Notes: generated by a model not told the origin, from the sequence alone. A DNA stretch of 64,000 nucleotides from Symbiodinium natans (GCA_905221605.1 CAJNDS010000091.1:77001-141000); one strand, 5' to 3'; positions 32,918 to 41,744 are shown, counted from the first letter of the stretch. Translations and numbers: made by a program.

Positions 32918-33181
32918 TGCGGAGCTGCAGTTTGTATTGAGGAAAGGAGTTGGTGTTGAAGGAAAAGGGGTCAATGAACCCGTTAACCTTTCTGGCTCAA
33001 GGATGGCCAGCCCGTCCAGTGAAAAGTTTTCGCGCTTGGGTTTGGGTAGTAGGAACCTTGGGTTTCCTTGCCCTTCCCTTTCATATACCTTAACCCCGTC
33101 TTGGTGTGGTTCGGTTCAGGGAGTTCATTTAGGCAGCCAAGGGTTGAGACTCTTCCTTTTCCCCTTTCGGTTGCCCCCGTA
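32918..33181 (+). repeat. 5' LTR (264 bp)
   Basis: Runs from TGCGGAGCTGCAG to TTGCCCCCGTA. The termini TGCGG and CCGTA form an imperfect short inverted repeat. Compared with the 3' LTR the only difference is CCCTTTCA against CCCTTTTCA. A spliced-leader-like sequence lies at 32980-33001. Confidence 0.93.
32980..33001 (+). promoter_or_regulatory. Spliced-leader-like sequence in the LTR
   Basis: CCGTTAACCTTTCTGGCTCA plus AG resembles the 21 fixed bases of the dinoflagellate spliced leader (as I know it, ending TTTTGGCTCAAG). By eye there are about 18 matches and one inserted base, including a perfect GGCTCAAG end. The 3' LTR has the same at 41542-41563. If real, it marks the 5' end of a once trans-spliced transcript and would make U3 only about 62 bp. 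Chance similarity is possible. Confidence 0.4.
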
Positions 33182-33197
33182 GGTTATGAGCCCAAAT
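33182..33197 (+). promoter_or_regulatory. Primer-binding site, initiator tRNA-Met half-molecule type
   Basis: GGTTATGAGCCC immediately follows the LTR. Its complement GGGCTCATAACC is the anticodon arm (CAT anticodon) of initiator tRNA-Met as found in many eukaryotes. Priming from the 5' half of this tRNA is known for Drosophila copia and related elements. The zero spacing from the LTR end supports the LTR boundary chosen. Confidence 0.75.
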
Positions 33198-33248
33198 TAG
33201 GTTCCCTGCGGTTGAGTGTTCTCTTAAGGTTTTTGGGATCAAGAAGCA

Positions 33249-35009
33249 ATGCCTTCTCCCAAGCGATGGCTCCAACCTTCCTCGGATGGTGGACAGAATG
33301 GTGGAGCTGGAAGTGGTGCAGCTGAGTCTCTGGGTGAAAGGGCGGTGCTGGAAGAGGTAATGCCTGGCGCTGAGGAACATCTGGATGAAGCCTCGGTTGC
33401 AGAAGGCCCCAATGTGGGTATGAATCCCAATGTGGATATGGTTAGCAATGCTGAAGCTGAAGGACGAGCTGTTGTATCGCCAAAACCTGGGGAAAAGAGA
33501 AACTGGGACGCGACTGGCGGTATAGACCGTGAACTGGAGGTGACCGTTTTACGCGTGTTGCACAAGCATGGGTATCAGCCGTCGACCTCAACTTCGGGAC
33601 GAATGGTAGATCAAGGGTCTCAGACCAGTCTGAGTGGAGAAGTGCTGCAAGCTGCCAGGAGACCTCTGAACAAGATTAAAGGGGATCCCTCGGCGAGTTC
33701 CCTGGGTGGTGGAAGCGGTTATGAACAGAAGGGTGCGGACAGCTTTGAAGCTGCACCTGCTGCTGAATACGCCATGGGGGAGGAGGAGATCCTAGAGATG
33801 GAGGTTGAAAGGTTGCGCCAGTTGTCGGAAGAAGCGGATGAGATGCGCCAAGTCTCTGGAGTGGATGGTCTTCAGAAAGACGAGCATCTGGTTCAAGCGT
33901 GTGATGGGACAACTTGGGAGTGGCATATCCACGAAGATGGGAGACAGTATTACTACTGCCTGGATACGCAGGAAAGCAAGTGGACGTTGCCGGATGTAGG
34001 TGAAAAGGTGAAAAGCGACAAAGTGGCTGGGTCTCCTTCGGGCAATGGGCTGGAAGTGGAGACTGCACTGGGTCCTTCATCGACTACACCGACACCTGAG
34101 GCATTCCAGGGTAGTGTAAATAGTTTAGGTGAAAAATATTTTTCCTCTACTATTGGGGATAGCGGTCTTAGGGATGGTGGTGACGCCCAGACCTCGGGTT
34201 CTCCTGACGAGGAAGGAATTTCTGGATTCCGAGCAGACATGGCTGGAGAACATCTGGATCGGGAAGGAATGGAAGCACTTTCTGAGGGTGTCGCAGCGGT
34301 GAAATCTGTGGATCCGGTGGAAAAAGTTCCCAATGCGGAGGTGGATGCTGTGTCGGCTACAGAAGAGCGAGTGGTGGATGAGGTATCTGGCCTTCAGGAG
34401 GGTGGTCCTGAAGATCTGGATGACGGGGGGAAGAAGTCGTGCGTTACGACTGAGGAGGTCTCTCCGTTTGGTGCCAAGAATCCTGCCATTCAGGGGAAAA
34501 AAGAAGCTTCTGAAATAGCTGGAGACACGGTTGATCTGAGAGATGAGGCCTGGAGCGCCAATGAAGCGCGGGTCAATGTGCCAGATAGTACCTGGAGTGC
34601 AGAGAAAGCACGGGTTGAGGCGCATATGGTGTCACGTTCCGTGGATGACTGCAACAATGGGGCGCAGGTCTCCGTAGCAGCTGACGACGGAGGTTCACAG
34701 GTGGACGCACTGGTGCAGCCTGAAGTTAGCAGCGAGGAACGGAATGGCGAAGGCTACACCGGAGCCAATGTGGCAGCTGTGGTCAACGATAGTGGTGATT
34801 CTCTTTTGGAAACCATGGAGCCAAAGGAGCCTGCGGTGGAAGAAAATGCGCCTACCGCGGATGACCAATCCAACAGCCCTGTAGTGGAAGAAAATTTGCC
34901 TGCTGCAGAAGGTTTGACAAAAGACTCCAATGGTGGGTCCACTCCCAGGAAGGGGGAAGTATTTTGCCGTCTGAAAGCTTGCCGGAAGTCGACACCGAGC
35001 GAACTGTAA
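33249..35009 (+). CDS. Retroelement ORF1, acidic protein with a WW domain
   Basis: Starts at the first ATG (33249), 67 bases after the 5' LTR, and codes for 586 residues ending in TAA at 35007-35009. Mostly acidic and low-complexity. Residues about 180-200 (EEEILEMEVERLRQLSEEA) should form a short coiled coil. Residues 223-248 fit a WW domain: W225, then DGRQYYYC, W245 and P248, the tryptophan spacing, aromatic block and proline of the family. WW domains bind proline-rich peptides. The position suggests a Gag-like N-terminal product. A -1 frame that becomes ORF2 opens at 34865, so ORF1 overlaps ORF2 by 145 bases. No signal peptide or membrane segment. I do not recognise a named homologue. Confidence 0.8.
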   Translation: MPSPKRWLQPSSDGGQNGGAGSGAAESLGERAVLEEVMPGAEEHLDEASVAEGPNVGMNPNVDMVSNAEAEGRAVVSPKPGEKRNWDATGGIDRELEVTVLRVLHKHGYQPSTSTSGRMVDQGSQTSLSGEVLQAARRPLNKIKGDPSASSLGGGSGYEQKGADSFEAAPAAEYAMGEEEILEMEVERLRQLSEEADEMRQVSGVDGLQKDEHLVQACDGTTWEWHIHEDGRQYYYCLDTQESKWTLPDVGEKVKSDKVAGSPSGNGLEVETALGPSSTTPTPEAFQGSVNSLGEKYFSSTIGDSGLRDGGDAQTSGSPDEEGISGFRADMAGEHLDREGMEALSEGVAAVKSVDPVEKVPNAEVDAVSATEERVVDEVSGLQEGGPEDLDDGGKKSCVTTEEVSPFGAKNPAIQGKKEASEIAGDTVDLRDEAWSANEARVNVPDSTWSAEKARVEAHMVSRSVDDCNNGAQVSVAADDGGSQVDALVQPEVSSEERNGEGYTGANVAAVVNDSGDSLLETMEPKEPAVEENAPTADDQSNSPVVEENLPAAEGLTKDSNGGSTPRKGEVFCRLKACRKSTPSEL

Positions 35010-38000
35010 CAGATGAGGCAAAGCCATTGGCTGGAAAAGAGGATGGTCCTGAGCTCCAGGAGCACAAGGTGGATGAGCTTGTGGGACTCGTGGAGCAGGA
35101 CAAGCAGCTTGCCCCCAAGGTGGAAACAAGGGACGTTCCGGGAGCCGAAGAAACAATTCCGGTTTCTGAAGAACCAACGAAGAAAGTGCCCAAAGAGGGA
35201 GCCTTGGATACACCTGGGAAGCATTGCTATCAAAAGGGAGATCGGATCAATGGTCTAGTGCGCTGCATCAATGTACATGGAGCTTTTTTGGACCATGGCG
35301 ATATGAATGTACTAATTCCTGCGGAAGGGAAAGATACACCTCTTTTCAAAATTGGTGACACTGTCAATGGAACAGTGGAAAGGGTGGAAGATGATGGTAC
35401 CGTGATCTTGGACACCTTCCTGGTTTTGGAAGGGGATGAGGAGGACTCCTCTTCGACGCTGCGCAAATGGAAAGACAGCGGCTGGGGTACGTGGTGGACA
35501 GATTCATGGTACGCTGGTCAATGGTACCAAGGTTCCGACGGTCAATGGGACTGGAAGTCGGAAGAATGGCAGTCCCGCGAGTGGTTTGCCGATCCAGGAT
35601 TATCTTCTGAGGAACAAGAGGAAGCTGTGCAGAAGCAGCTCTATGGAGAAAAGATCTATAGAGCTCTTCTGGAGGATGAAAAAGCTGATAAGGCCTATGT
35701 GGGCAAAATCACTGGGATGTTGCTGAGTCGTCCAATAGACGAGGTTATGGAGTGTGTCGCAGATCATGCATTCCTGAACACTGAAGCTCGGCGTGCGTAC
35801 GGCATCTTGCAAAGTGATGGTTGGAAGCCCGATGGTACAGAATGTGCAGGCCTGGAAAAGACAATCACCTTTTCCCGAAAGCAGTACCACAACGCGCTCT
35901 ACGAACTGGCACGTAAGAAAAGGAGATTTAGTGGACCAGTCGTGGGTGAAGCGGTGGCAATGTTGCTAAGCCAAGGCAAAGATGAACTTTGGAATGCGCT
36001 TTGGCTGGATACCAAGCGGTTTTTGCAGGAGCTTGATGGCGCAGTTGAAGTTATGAGTAAGAGGGAAAACAAGCCAATGGAAGCCTACATGGATTCAGAT
36101 CGGTATAAGAAGGCTCACATGACGCCAAGAACTGTGTCACCAGGATACAGCAAGCTGTGCAAGTTCTTCAATCAGGGAAGGTGTCGCAATGGAGATGAGT
36201 GTTCCTATGAACATCGTCGTTATGGCGAAGGTTGGCCAGGAGGAGGACCAACTGAGCCAAAGAACAGCCAAAAAGCTGGAGATGAGGATGGGAACATTGG
36301 TGACCCTCCTACAGAGGAAGGCACGGTTGATGAGGCACAGCAGGAGCGGGAGGATTCAGCCTTCAGAGCCAAGTACAACTTTGGTAAAGGTGCATCAAAG
36401 GGTGAGCCTACGTTGGGTGAGCCAAAAAGGCAGCTGTGTCTGTATTACAATCAAGGTGGTTGCAAGTTTGGGAGTTCATGCAGGTATCTTCACGACGATG
36501 AAGTAGTATTGGAAGGGACTTGGGAACCCGGCAAAGCTTGGGACAATGCTTCCAGGAAGGCACTACGGGACGCAGGGTTCCACCATTGCTGTTTCGATTA
36601 TTACCTCAGAGGACAGTGCCGTAAGCGGTTCAATACTTGCAGATTTTCCCACGACGAGATGACAGATGAGCGGCTGGCGCACCTGAAACATTTGGTAAAT
36701 GTGGCCAATCAGGTCCGGTTTGAAAAAGAGAGAGGATTGGAGATTTCGGACAGGAGTACTTTTCAGCCACCTGCAAGTGGGGGAGCTGAATCTTCATCCT
36801 CCTCAGCACCACAAGCGTTGCAAATGACCAATGTGTCAAAGAAAGCAGGTGAGGTTGATATGCTGGATGGAGCAGATGGAGATGTACAAAAGGATTCGGT
36901 GGCAGAGTCTACCACTGTACGTCTTCAGAATCCAGAAGAGCCAATAGAAAATTGGATGGCTCGCAACCAACACTTGTGGGTGTATACACCTCACGTAAGT
37001 GACGTGATGATCAAGCTTGGTGTGACCAATGTCAAGGAGCTACAAGAGTATATCTTCGTGGAGGATTTGGTGGAAAAAGGGGTTAACAAGGTGACGGCCT
37101 GCAAAATTCTGCAATTGGTGGGTGGTGTCCATTACCGGCCAATGTCGCCGGATGTGGCTGTTTCTACCAACGCATCGGTACGCATGGAGCAATCTTCTGG
37201 AAGCCGGGAAGCTGGAAGAGGGGCGGTGAGAACTATCTCTCAGGTGCGTGAAGCTGAAGGTCCTGGTACAAAGGAGATGCCTCGAGGGTCTTATCGAGAG
37301 ATTTTCGACACAGGCAAGTTCCGTGACGCTTGGACGCTTGCGCAGAGGTCCCCGCTGTGCGTGCAGAGGTTGCGATTGGTGGGAGTTGGAATGCCACCGG
37401 TGAACCCGCCAACAAAGGCGTGTAGGTCAAGATCAAACCCTGTTAGACGGGGAAGGCCCTTGCTGGATCGGAAACAGGTGCGACTGGTGCCACGCTCTCG
37501 CTCACATCGGCGTGTGCAGCCGGCGGAGGTAGTGGAAAAGCCAAAGCCACTGGAACCGGTAAAGCCTCGTGGTGGTTTGTCGTATCCATTCAGCAGAGCG
37601 TGGGCAGATGTGGTGGATGATGATGATCAGACGGGAGCTCTGGTCTCCTATGCTGATTCCTCAGGTGATTCAAGCGAGGAAGAAACCAACAGCGCGCGAC
37701 ACCTGTGGGAAACCTTTTTGAGAGAAAGGGATTCACAAAAAACTGAGACAAGTGGCAATGTTCCACTTGCTGGTTCTTCAAGCTCCAATGATGGGCAGAA
37801 AAAATCGGTTCACCTTGGCGAAGAGCGCGACAAAGCGTCGCGGGGGGAGACCCGCCAAGAAGTGACTTCTCAAGTTTTTTCGCTACCACAACCTTCTCGT
37901 CGAACTGAGCAGTCTCAAAAAAGAGCAAGGGATGGCTCAGTTATAGTTGATTCGCTGGCGGTGGGCTCCACGGATGAGGTTTTACCTGGGCAAGGTGTTG

Positions 38001-41000
38001 CTGGACAGGTGAACGTATCTGAAAGCGCTCAAGTTCTACCTGGGCAAGATGTGGCTGGACAGGAGACGGCGCTGGAAGGAGCAGTACAAATTCCTGGCGA
38101 GGAGACTGACCAAAAAGAAGGAGAAGGTGGGAGCAATGAACTCCGTGGTGATGGTACGGAGATATTGGATGGTCTTCCGGTGAAGAAGGGCCATCAGCAA
38201 TTGCTTACCAAAGGCCTTCTGAATCGGATTTATTGGAAGGTTGCTGTCGGCAAGTTGCCTGTGGGGCAAAAGGACTGTCAGAAGGGGTCCAATAAAATGG
38301 ATCGAAATTTGGTTATTAGCATGTCATCCGAAGGTGCAAGCGAACAGGATTTGAACCTGGCACTGGTGGACGATGCTGATCAGTCAATGGATGATGGTAC
38401 ATTGGTGGTTACGGCGTATGACCCACGAACGCTGATTCAGTCGCCAACAACTGATTGGGTTACGCGTCGCGGTTTGACCGATCGTGCCATCTGGCCGGCA
38501 ATAGCGACTGCAGCGCAGAGGATATGTGCTGAAATGGTTCAAGTGGATGAACTGAATGCCCAGTTGGAGACTGGGAGACTCCTTTTTCAAAGGAGAGATC
38601 AAGGACATTATGGAGATTTGCATCATTCGTTCCATGAAGATCCGTGCTTGCCGGTGGTGGGAAATTATCCTCTTTCGGTGATGGGTGCATTGCTATCTCC
38701 TGGCCTGGAAAGGGAATTCAGAAATACTGAAAAGTTTGGAACTGCTATGGAGGCAATAGCCTACGATTGGAGTCGTAGTCCAGGCATGGAAGTACATGTT
38801 GAACTTATGGCGAGGGTAGCCAAATTGGTTGCTCCGTTCCTTACCCTAGGAGGCCAAGGGTTGGTGGTGAATTCAGAATTTCTCTGGCAGCGCGGGAGGA
38901 ACCAAATGATGGAGTTCCTTCAGGCGGCGACTTGTGCTGATCAATTGGAGGTTCTCTGGAAAAGGATGGACGACGATGCTGATGAGGAAGTGGATCCTTC
39001 AGGGATGGTGCTGGAGATCCCCGAACAGCAAGATGCGGTATTTGAGCAAGGGATCAATGAATCCCCTATTCCCATCGAAGATGCTGGAAGTGAGACAATT
39101 GGTGACACTGGAAGTGATGGCAAAGCGCCAGAAGTTTCTCCAGAAGAGGAGACATCCAGTGGTTCGTCAAGATTGGCTGGCGCCAGAATGTTCTTGTGGT
39201 CGGTGTATTCTCGTGTCGCTTCCAACTGGGATTTCTCTATGCAGGACCGCGCTACGGGTAGGATCTTTGACAGCACGAAGGGGTATCCTGGTGAAGGACC
39301 GGACAATGGTGACGATTTTTCCTCTAAGAGGAACTTACCCTGGATCTCTGAAGATTACCTCGACGAAGTGGTGTCAAAAAAGATGGAAAGGTCTTCAGAT
39401 ATGGATGGGTTGAATGGGTTTGTTCCGGAAAGTGAGGGACAGTCGGAAAGGGTAGAGGTGGAGAATGTTACTGCCTCTAGAATTCTTATGGCTCTTTGGA
39501 AAAAGGGATATAGAGCTGGGTATAGGAGGTTGTGTCGTTCAAATGTATCTGGACCCAAGGTTGGAGCAATGAATCATCCAATCAAAAAGGTGCGGAAGAT
39601 CGGCACTAGAAAGGCCTTCTTGAAAACGTTCAATGTTTTTGGATCGTCTCAGAATGGCTCAGGAGCTGGTGGGAAACCAATCATGAAGGTGATAGGACCA
39701 AGGCCAGGTTTTCCAGCTGTTCTTGATGCATCAAACATTGATAGCACCTTGGGTAAAAAAGGTAGTTCTCCAGATCATGGCAATGTCCATGTAGTGCGGG
39801 ATTGTTCGATGGACCGTCTTGAAGCAGAACGTTTGTCAAAAAGGAGACAAGGTATCTGCTATTGGTTTGCAAAAGGGAACAATCGCTGCAAGTTTGGTGA
39901 GAACTGCAAATTTATTCATTCCAATGATGATGTGGTGCTGCAATCGTATTGGTGCAAATATTATGTGGCTGGGAGACACTGCTACGCTGGAGAGGACTGC
40001 AAGTTCTCTCACGACGCAACTGGTGTAAGGTGTATCCAGTTTGCTCAGTCTGGGAAGTGCCGTCATGGGGACAGGTGTGTCTTTGAGCATGGTGATCCGC
40101 TGGATGAACAGAGGCCAAGGTCTCCAAGGACGCCCCCAAGGGATGGTCCGCGGAGGAGTACTGGTACAAGAAGTGGAGGAAAGGAAATTTCTCCTGAACG
40201 GTATGATGAAGATGATGAGGATTTGATGGGGTACGACGACGACACCAGGATGATAGAATTGCTGATGGAGGCAATTTCTTACATGTCTGATGGTAAGTCA
40301 GATTTGGCCCGCGCGGAAGCGGATCCGGTGTTTAAACTTTTAAAGTTCAATGGAGATGCTGACCAAATGGACGCAGAATGGTGTTCATGGACTACTGGCA
40401 TGCTGTCTTCATTGGAACTTCACGAGGTAGTGAAGTCATATGAGATTCCACTGGTGGAGGTTGAAGAGTGGATCGATGATTTGAGGATATGGTTCCAGCG
40501 AGCCAATATGAAAGAAGAGAGAGATCCAAAAAGGGACAAAAAGAGGTCCCTAGAAAGGGAGTCCAGTAAGGATACTCCTGCCAAAAAGGAGGTGGTTGGA
40601 ACTTCGGAGACGGATGTTGCCGTTGAAGAAGAGGTGAAAAAGGCCAAAAAGAAGAGGAAAACTGCTGCAAGTGAGGATCCATACACTCTTCTGGTTCCAA
40701 AGCCGAAGAAGATGCCGGTGAACATTGAGAAGGGTGGATCATCATCCAATGCGGTGGTATCTGGAGGGGAAAAGGCCTCTTCGAGAATGCGCACCAAGGC
40801 AAGCGTCTCGGGAAAGACGAAAAAGAAAGAGAAAAGTCAAAGCCCCAAGAAGGAAGAGGTGGTAGTGGTGGAAGGTCCTGAAGAAAAGGATCGTCCTTCT
40901 GAAGTGGATGCGCAGTCATCTACCACTGTTAATGCAGAACTGGGACAATCCTGCCAAGCAATTGAGGACGCAAAGAGAGAGGGGTTGGTATCCTCAATTC

Positions 41001-41104
41001 AAAGGTGTGTGCAAGATCCTGTTCTTACAGTGTCGGACCTGGAGCACGTTTTGCTGCGACTTCACCTAAGCATCGATGCCCATCGGAAGAAGAAGAAGGG
41101 ATGA
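34865..41104 (+). CDS. Retroelement ORF2, giant RNA-binding protein (S1, two MLLE-like, six CCCH)
   Basis: Open in the -1 frame from 34865 to TGA at 41102-41104. The first ATG (35303) lies inside the S1-like domain, so translation probably comes from ORF1 by frameshift or splicing. Numbering here counts the TTG at 34964 as residue 1. 88-155: S1/OB-like, GAFLDHGDMNVLIP. 160-205: Trp-rich. 246-285: KITGMLL, the signature of the MLLE (PABC) domain of poly(A)-binding protein, which binds PAM2 peptides. 327-365: second MLLE-like copy, VAMLLSQGKDEL. CCCH fingers start at C399, C492, C543 (CX7-8CX5-6CX3H) and again at C1632, C1664, C1690. 660-715: helical, perhaps SAM-like. 820-880: Arg-rich. About 1880-1905: Lys-rich, nuclear-localisation-like. 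No pol motifs found. The intact 2 kb-codon frame argues against decay. Probably a Gag-type RNA-packaging protein (inference). Confidence 0.8.
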   Translation, partial: PIQQPCSGRKFACCRRFDKRLQWWVHSQEGGSILPSESLPEVDTERTVTDEAKPLAGKEDGPELQEHKVDELVGLVEQDKQLAPKVETRDVPGAEETIPVSEEPTKKVPKEGALDTPGKHCYQKGDRINGLVRCINVHGAFLDHGDMNVLIPAEGKDTPLFKIGDTVNGTVERVEDDGTVILDTFLVLEGDEEDSSSTLRKWKDSGWGTWWTDSWYAGQWYQGSDGQWDWKSEEWQSREWFADPGLSSEEQEEAVQKQLYGEKIYRALLEDEKADKAYVGKITGMLLSRPIDEVMECVADHAFLNTEARRAYGILQSDGWKPDGTECAGLEKTITFSRKQYHNALYELARKKRRFSGPVVGEAVAMLLSQGKDELWNALWLDTKRFLQELDGAVEVMSKRENKPMEAYMDSDRYKKAHMTPRTVSPGYSKLCKFFNQGRCRNGDECSYEHRRYGEGWPGGGPTEPKNSQKAGDEDGNIGDPPTEEGTVDEAQQEREDSAFRAKYNFGKGASKGEPTLGEPKRQLCLYYNQGGCKFGSSCRYLHDDEVVLEGTWEPGKAWDNASRKALRDAGFHHCCFDYYLRGQCRKRFNTCRFSHDEMTDERLAHLKHLVNVANQVRFEKERGLEISDRSTFQPPASGGAESSSSSAPQALQMTNVSKKAGEVDMLDGADGDVQKDSVAESTTVRLQNPEEPIENWMARNQHLWVYTPHVSDVMIKLGVTNVKELQEYIFVEDLVEKGVNKVTACKILQLVGGVHYRPMSPDVAVSTNASVRMEQSSGSREAGRGAVRTISQVREAEGPGTKEMPRGSYREIFDTGKFRDAWTLAQRSPLCVQRLRLVGVGMPPVNPPTKACRSRSNPVRRGRPLLDRKQVRLVPRSRSHRRVQPAEVVEKPKPLEPVKPRGGLSYPFSRAWADVVDDDDQTGALVSYADSSGDSSEEETNSARHLWETFLRERDSQKTETSGNVPLAGSSSSNDGQKKSVHLGEERDKASRGETRQEVTSQVFSLPQPSRRTEQSQKRARDGSVIVDSLAVGSTDEVLPGQGVAGQVNVSESAQVLPGQDVAGQETALEGAVQIPGEETDQKEGEGGSNELRGDGTEILDGLPVKKGHQQLLTKGLLNRIYWKVAVGKLPVGQKDCQKGSNKMDRNLVISMSSEGASEQDLNLALVDDADQSMDDGTLVVTAYDPRTLIQSPTTDWVTRRGLTDRAIWPAIATAAQRICAEMVQVDELNAQLETGRLLFQRRDQGHYGDLHHSFHEDPCLPVVGNYPLSVMGALLSPGLEREFRNTEKFGTAMEAIAYDWSRSPGMEVHVELMARVAKLVAPFLTLGGQGLVVNSEFLWQRGRNQMMEFLQAATCADQLEVLWKRMDDDADEEVDPSGMVLEIPEQQDAVFEQGINESPIPIEDAGSETIGDTGSDGKAPEVSPEEETSSGSSRLAGARMFLWSVYSRVASNWDFSMQDRATGRIFDSTKGYPGEGPDNGDDFSSKRNLPWISEDYLDEVVSKKMERSSDMDGLNGFVPESEGQSERVEVENVTASRILMALWKKGYRAGYRRLCRSNVSGPKVGAMNHPIKKVRKIGTRKAFLKTFNVFGSSQNGSGAGGKPIMKVIGPRPGFPAVLDASNIDSTLGKKGSSPDHGNVHVVRDCSMDRLEAERLSKRRQGICYWFAKGNNRCKFGENCKFIHSNDDVVLQSYWCKYYVAGRHCYAGEDCKFSHDATGVRCIQFAQSGKCRHGDRCVFEHGDPLDEQRPRSPRTPPRDGPRRSTGTRSGGKEISPERYDEDDEDLMGYDDDTRMIELLMEAISYMSDGKSDLARAEADPVFKLLKFNGDADQMDAEWCSWTTGMLSSLELHEVVKSYEIPLVEVEEWIDDLRIWFQRANMKEERDPKRDKKRSLERESSKDTPAKKEVVGTSETDVAVEEEVKKAKKKRKTAASEDPYTLLVPKPKKMPVNIEKGGSSSNAVVSGGEKASSRMRTKASVSGKTKKKEKSQSPKKEEVVVVEGPEEKDRPSEVDAQSSTTVNAELGQSCQAIEDAKREGLVSSIQRCVQDPVLTVSDLEHVLLRLHLSIDAHRKKKKG
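34892..34898 (+). promoter_or_regulatory. Candidate -1 ribosomal frameshift site AAATTTG
   Basis: In ORF1 phase the sequence reads GAA AAT TTG, so A AAT TTG fits the X XXY YYZ slippery pattern (XXX=AAA, YYY=TTT). It lies inside the overlap of the two frames (34865-35009) and a -1 slip enters ORF2. RSV uses the similar AAAUUUA. I could not confirm a downstream pseudoknot. Splicing is the alternative. Confidence 0.45.
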
Positions 41105-41479
41105 CTGGATGGTATTGATGAGGGAATGGGTTTTTCTCTTTCTGAAGACAAGTGCGCTGGAACAGCCAATGTGCTGAAAGTATGGTGGCTACTATTAAGG
41201 GTATGGAAATCCCTGATAGTAGAGAGTGTACAGCTTTTTGCGTAGCGAAGACCACGGTTCGTGGTGAAGAAGGCTGAGAGTCTTCAATGACAAGAGAATC
41301 ATGGTGGTAAAAAGATTCTCTATGGTAAAAGGTGTTTAGCCTATGTGCTATAAATTCGTCCTGGATGACGTAAAACCATAACTTGCATTCCAAGCAGCTG
41401 GCTGCTGCCTTAATGGCAGCTTTTGGCCAAAAGTCTGCACCTCCAGTTTGTGTCCTAGGAAATCCTAGGACAGGGGGAG
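41105..41479 (+). promoter_or_regulatory. Retroelement 3' untranslated region, hairpins and polypurine tract
   Basis: Three inverted repeats follow the ORF2 stop: CTACTAT at 41189 with ATAGTAG at 41216-41222 plus AGGG/CCCT; GCTGCC-TTAAT-GGCAGC at 41404-41420; and a perfect 10-bp pair TGTCCTAGGA-AA-TCCTAGGACA at 41451-41472. The last stem abuts the GGGGGAG polypurine tract (41473-41479), which ends exactly where the 3' LTR starts, the expected plus-strand primer position. Confidence 0.8.
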
Positions 41480-41744
41480 TGCGGAGCTGCAGTTTGTATT
41501 GAGGAAAGGAGTTGGTGTTGAAGGAAAAGGGGTCAATGAACCCGTTAACCTTTCTGGCTCAAGGATGGCCAGCCCGTCCAGTGAAAAGTTTTCGCGCTTG
41601 GGTTTGGGTAGTAGGAACCTTGGGTTTCCTTGCCCTTCCCTTTTCATATACCTTAACCCCGTCTTGGTGTGGTTCGGTTCAGGGAGTTCATTTAGGCAGC
41701 CAAGGGTTGAGACTCTTCCTTTTCCCCTTTCGGTTGCCCCCGTA
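41480..41744 (+). repeat. 3' LTR (265 bp)
   Basis: One base longer than the 5' LTR (an extra T in the CCCTTTTCATATACC segment), otherwise identical by eye. Followed at once by TAGGGTTTAGGG, the resumed target array. Confidence 0.93.

Larger units (their letters stand above)
32918..41744 (+). mobile_element. Complete young LTR retroelement, non-autonomous, copia-like priming
   Basis: Two direct repeats of 264 and 265 bp bound an 8.3-kb interior. The LTRs differ by one T, so insertion was recent. Outer flanks are TTTAGGG on the left and TAGGG on the right, giving a 5-bp TAGGG target duplication in register with the telomeric array. A primer site follows the 5' LTR and a GGGGGAG purine tract abuts the 3' LTR. 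The interior holds two long overlapping frames with RNA-binding modules (WW, S1-like, MLLE-like, CCCH). I find no aspartic protease, HHCC integrase, or YxDD-type reverse transcriptase motif in either frame, so mobilisation would need a partner element. The half-tRNA primer site is typical of some Ty1/copia elements, which is why I place it there. Confidence 0.9.

Noticed and set aside
34865-41104. Reverse transcriptase, integrase or protease in ORF2
   Set aside because: Acidic runs such as DDDD and MDD were checked but lack the surrounding polymerase context. No HHCC or DTG-type protease site was seen. Profile searches could still find a remote match.
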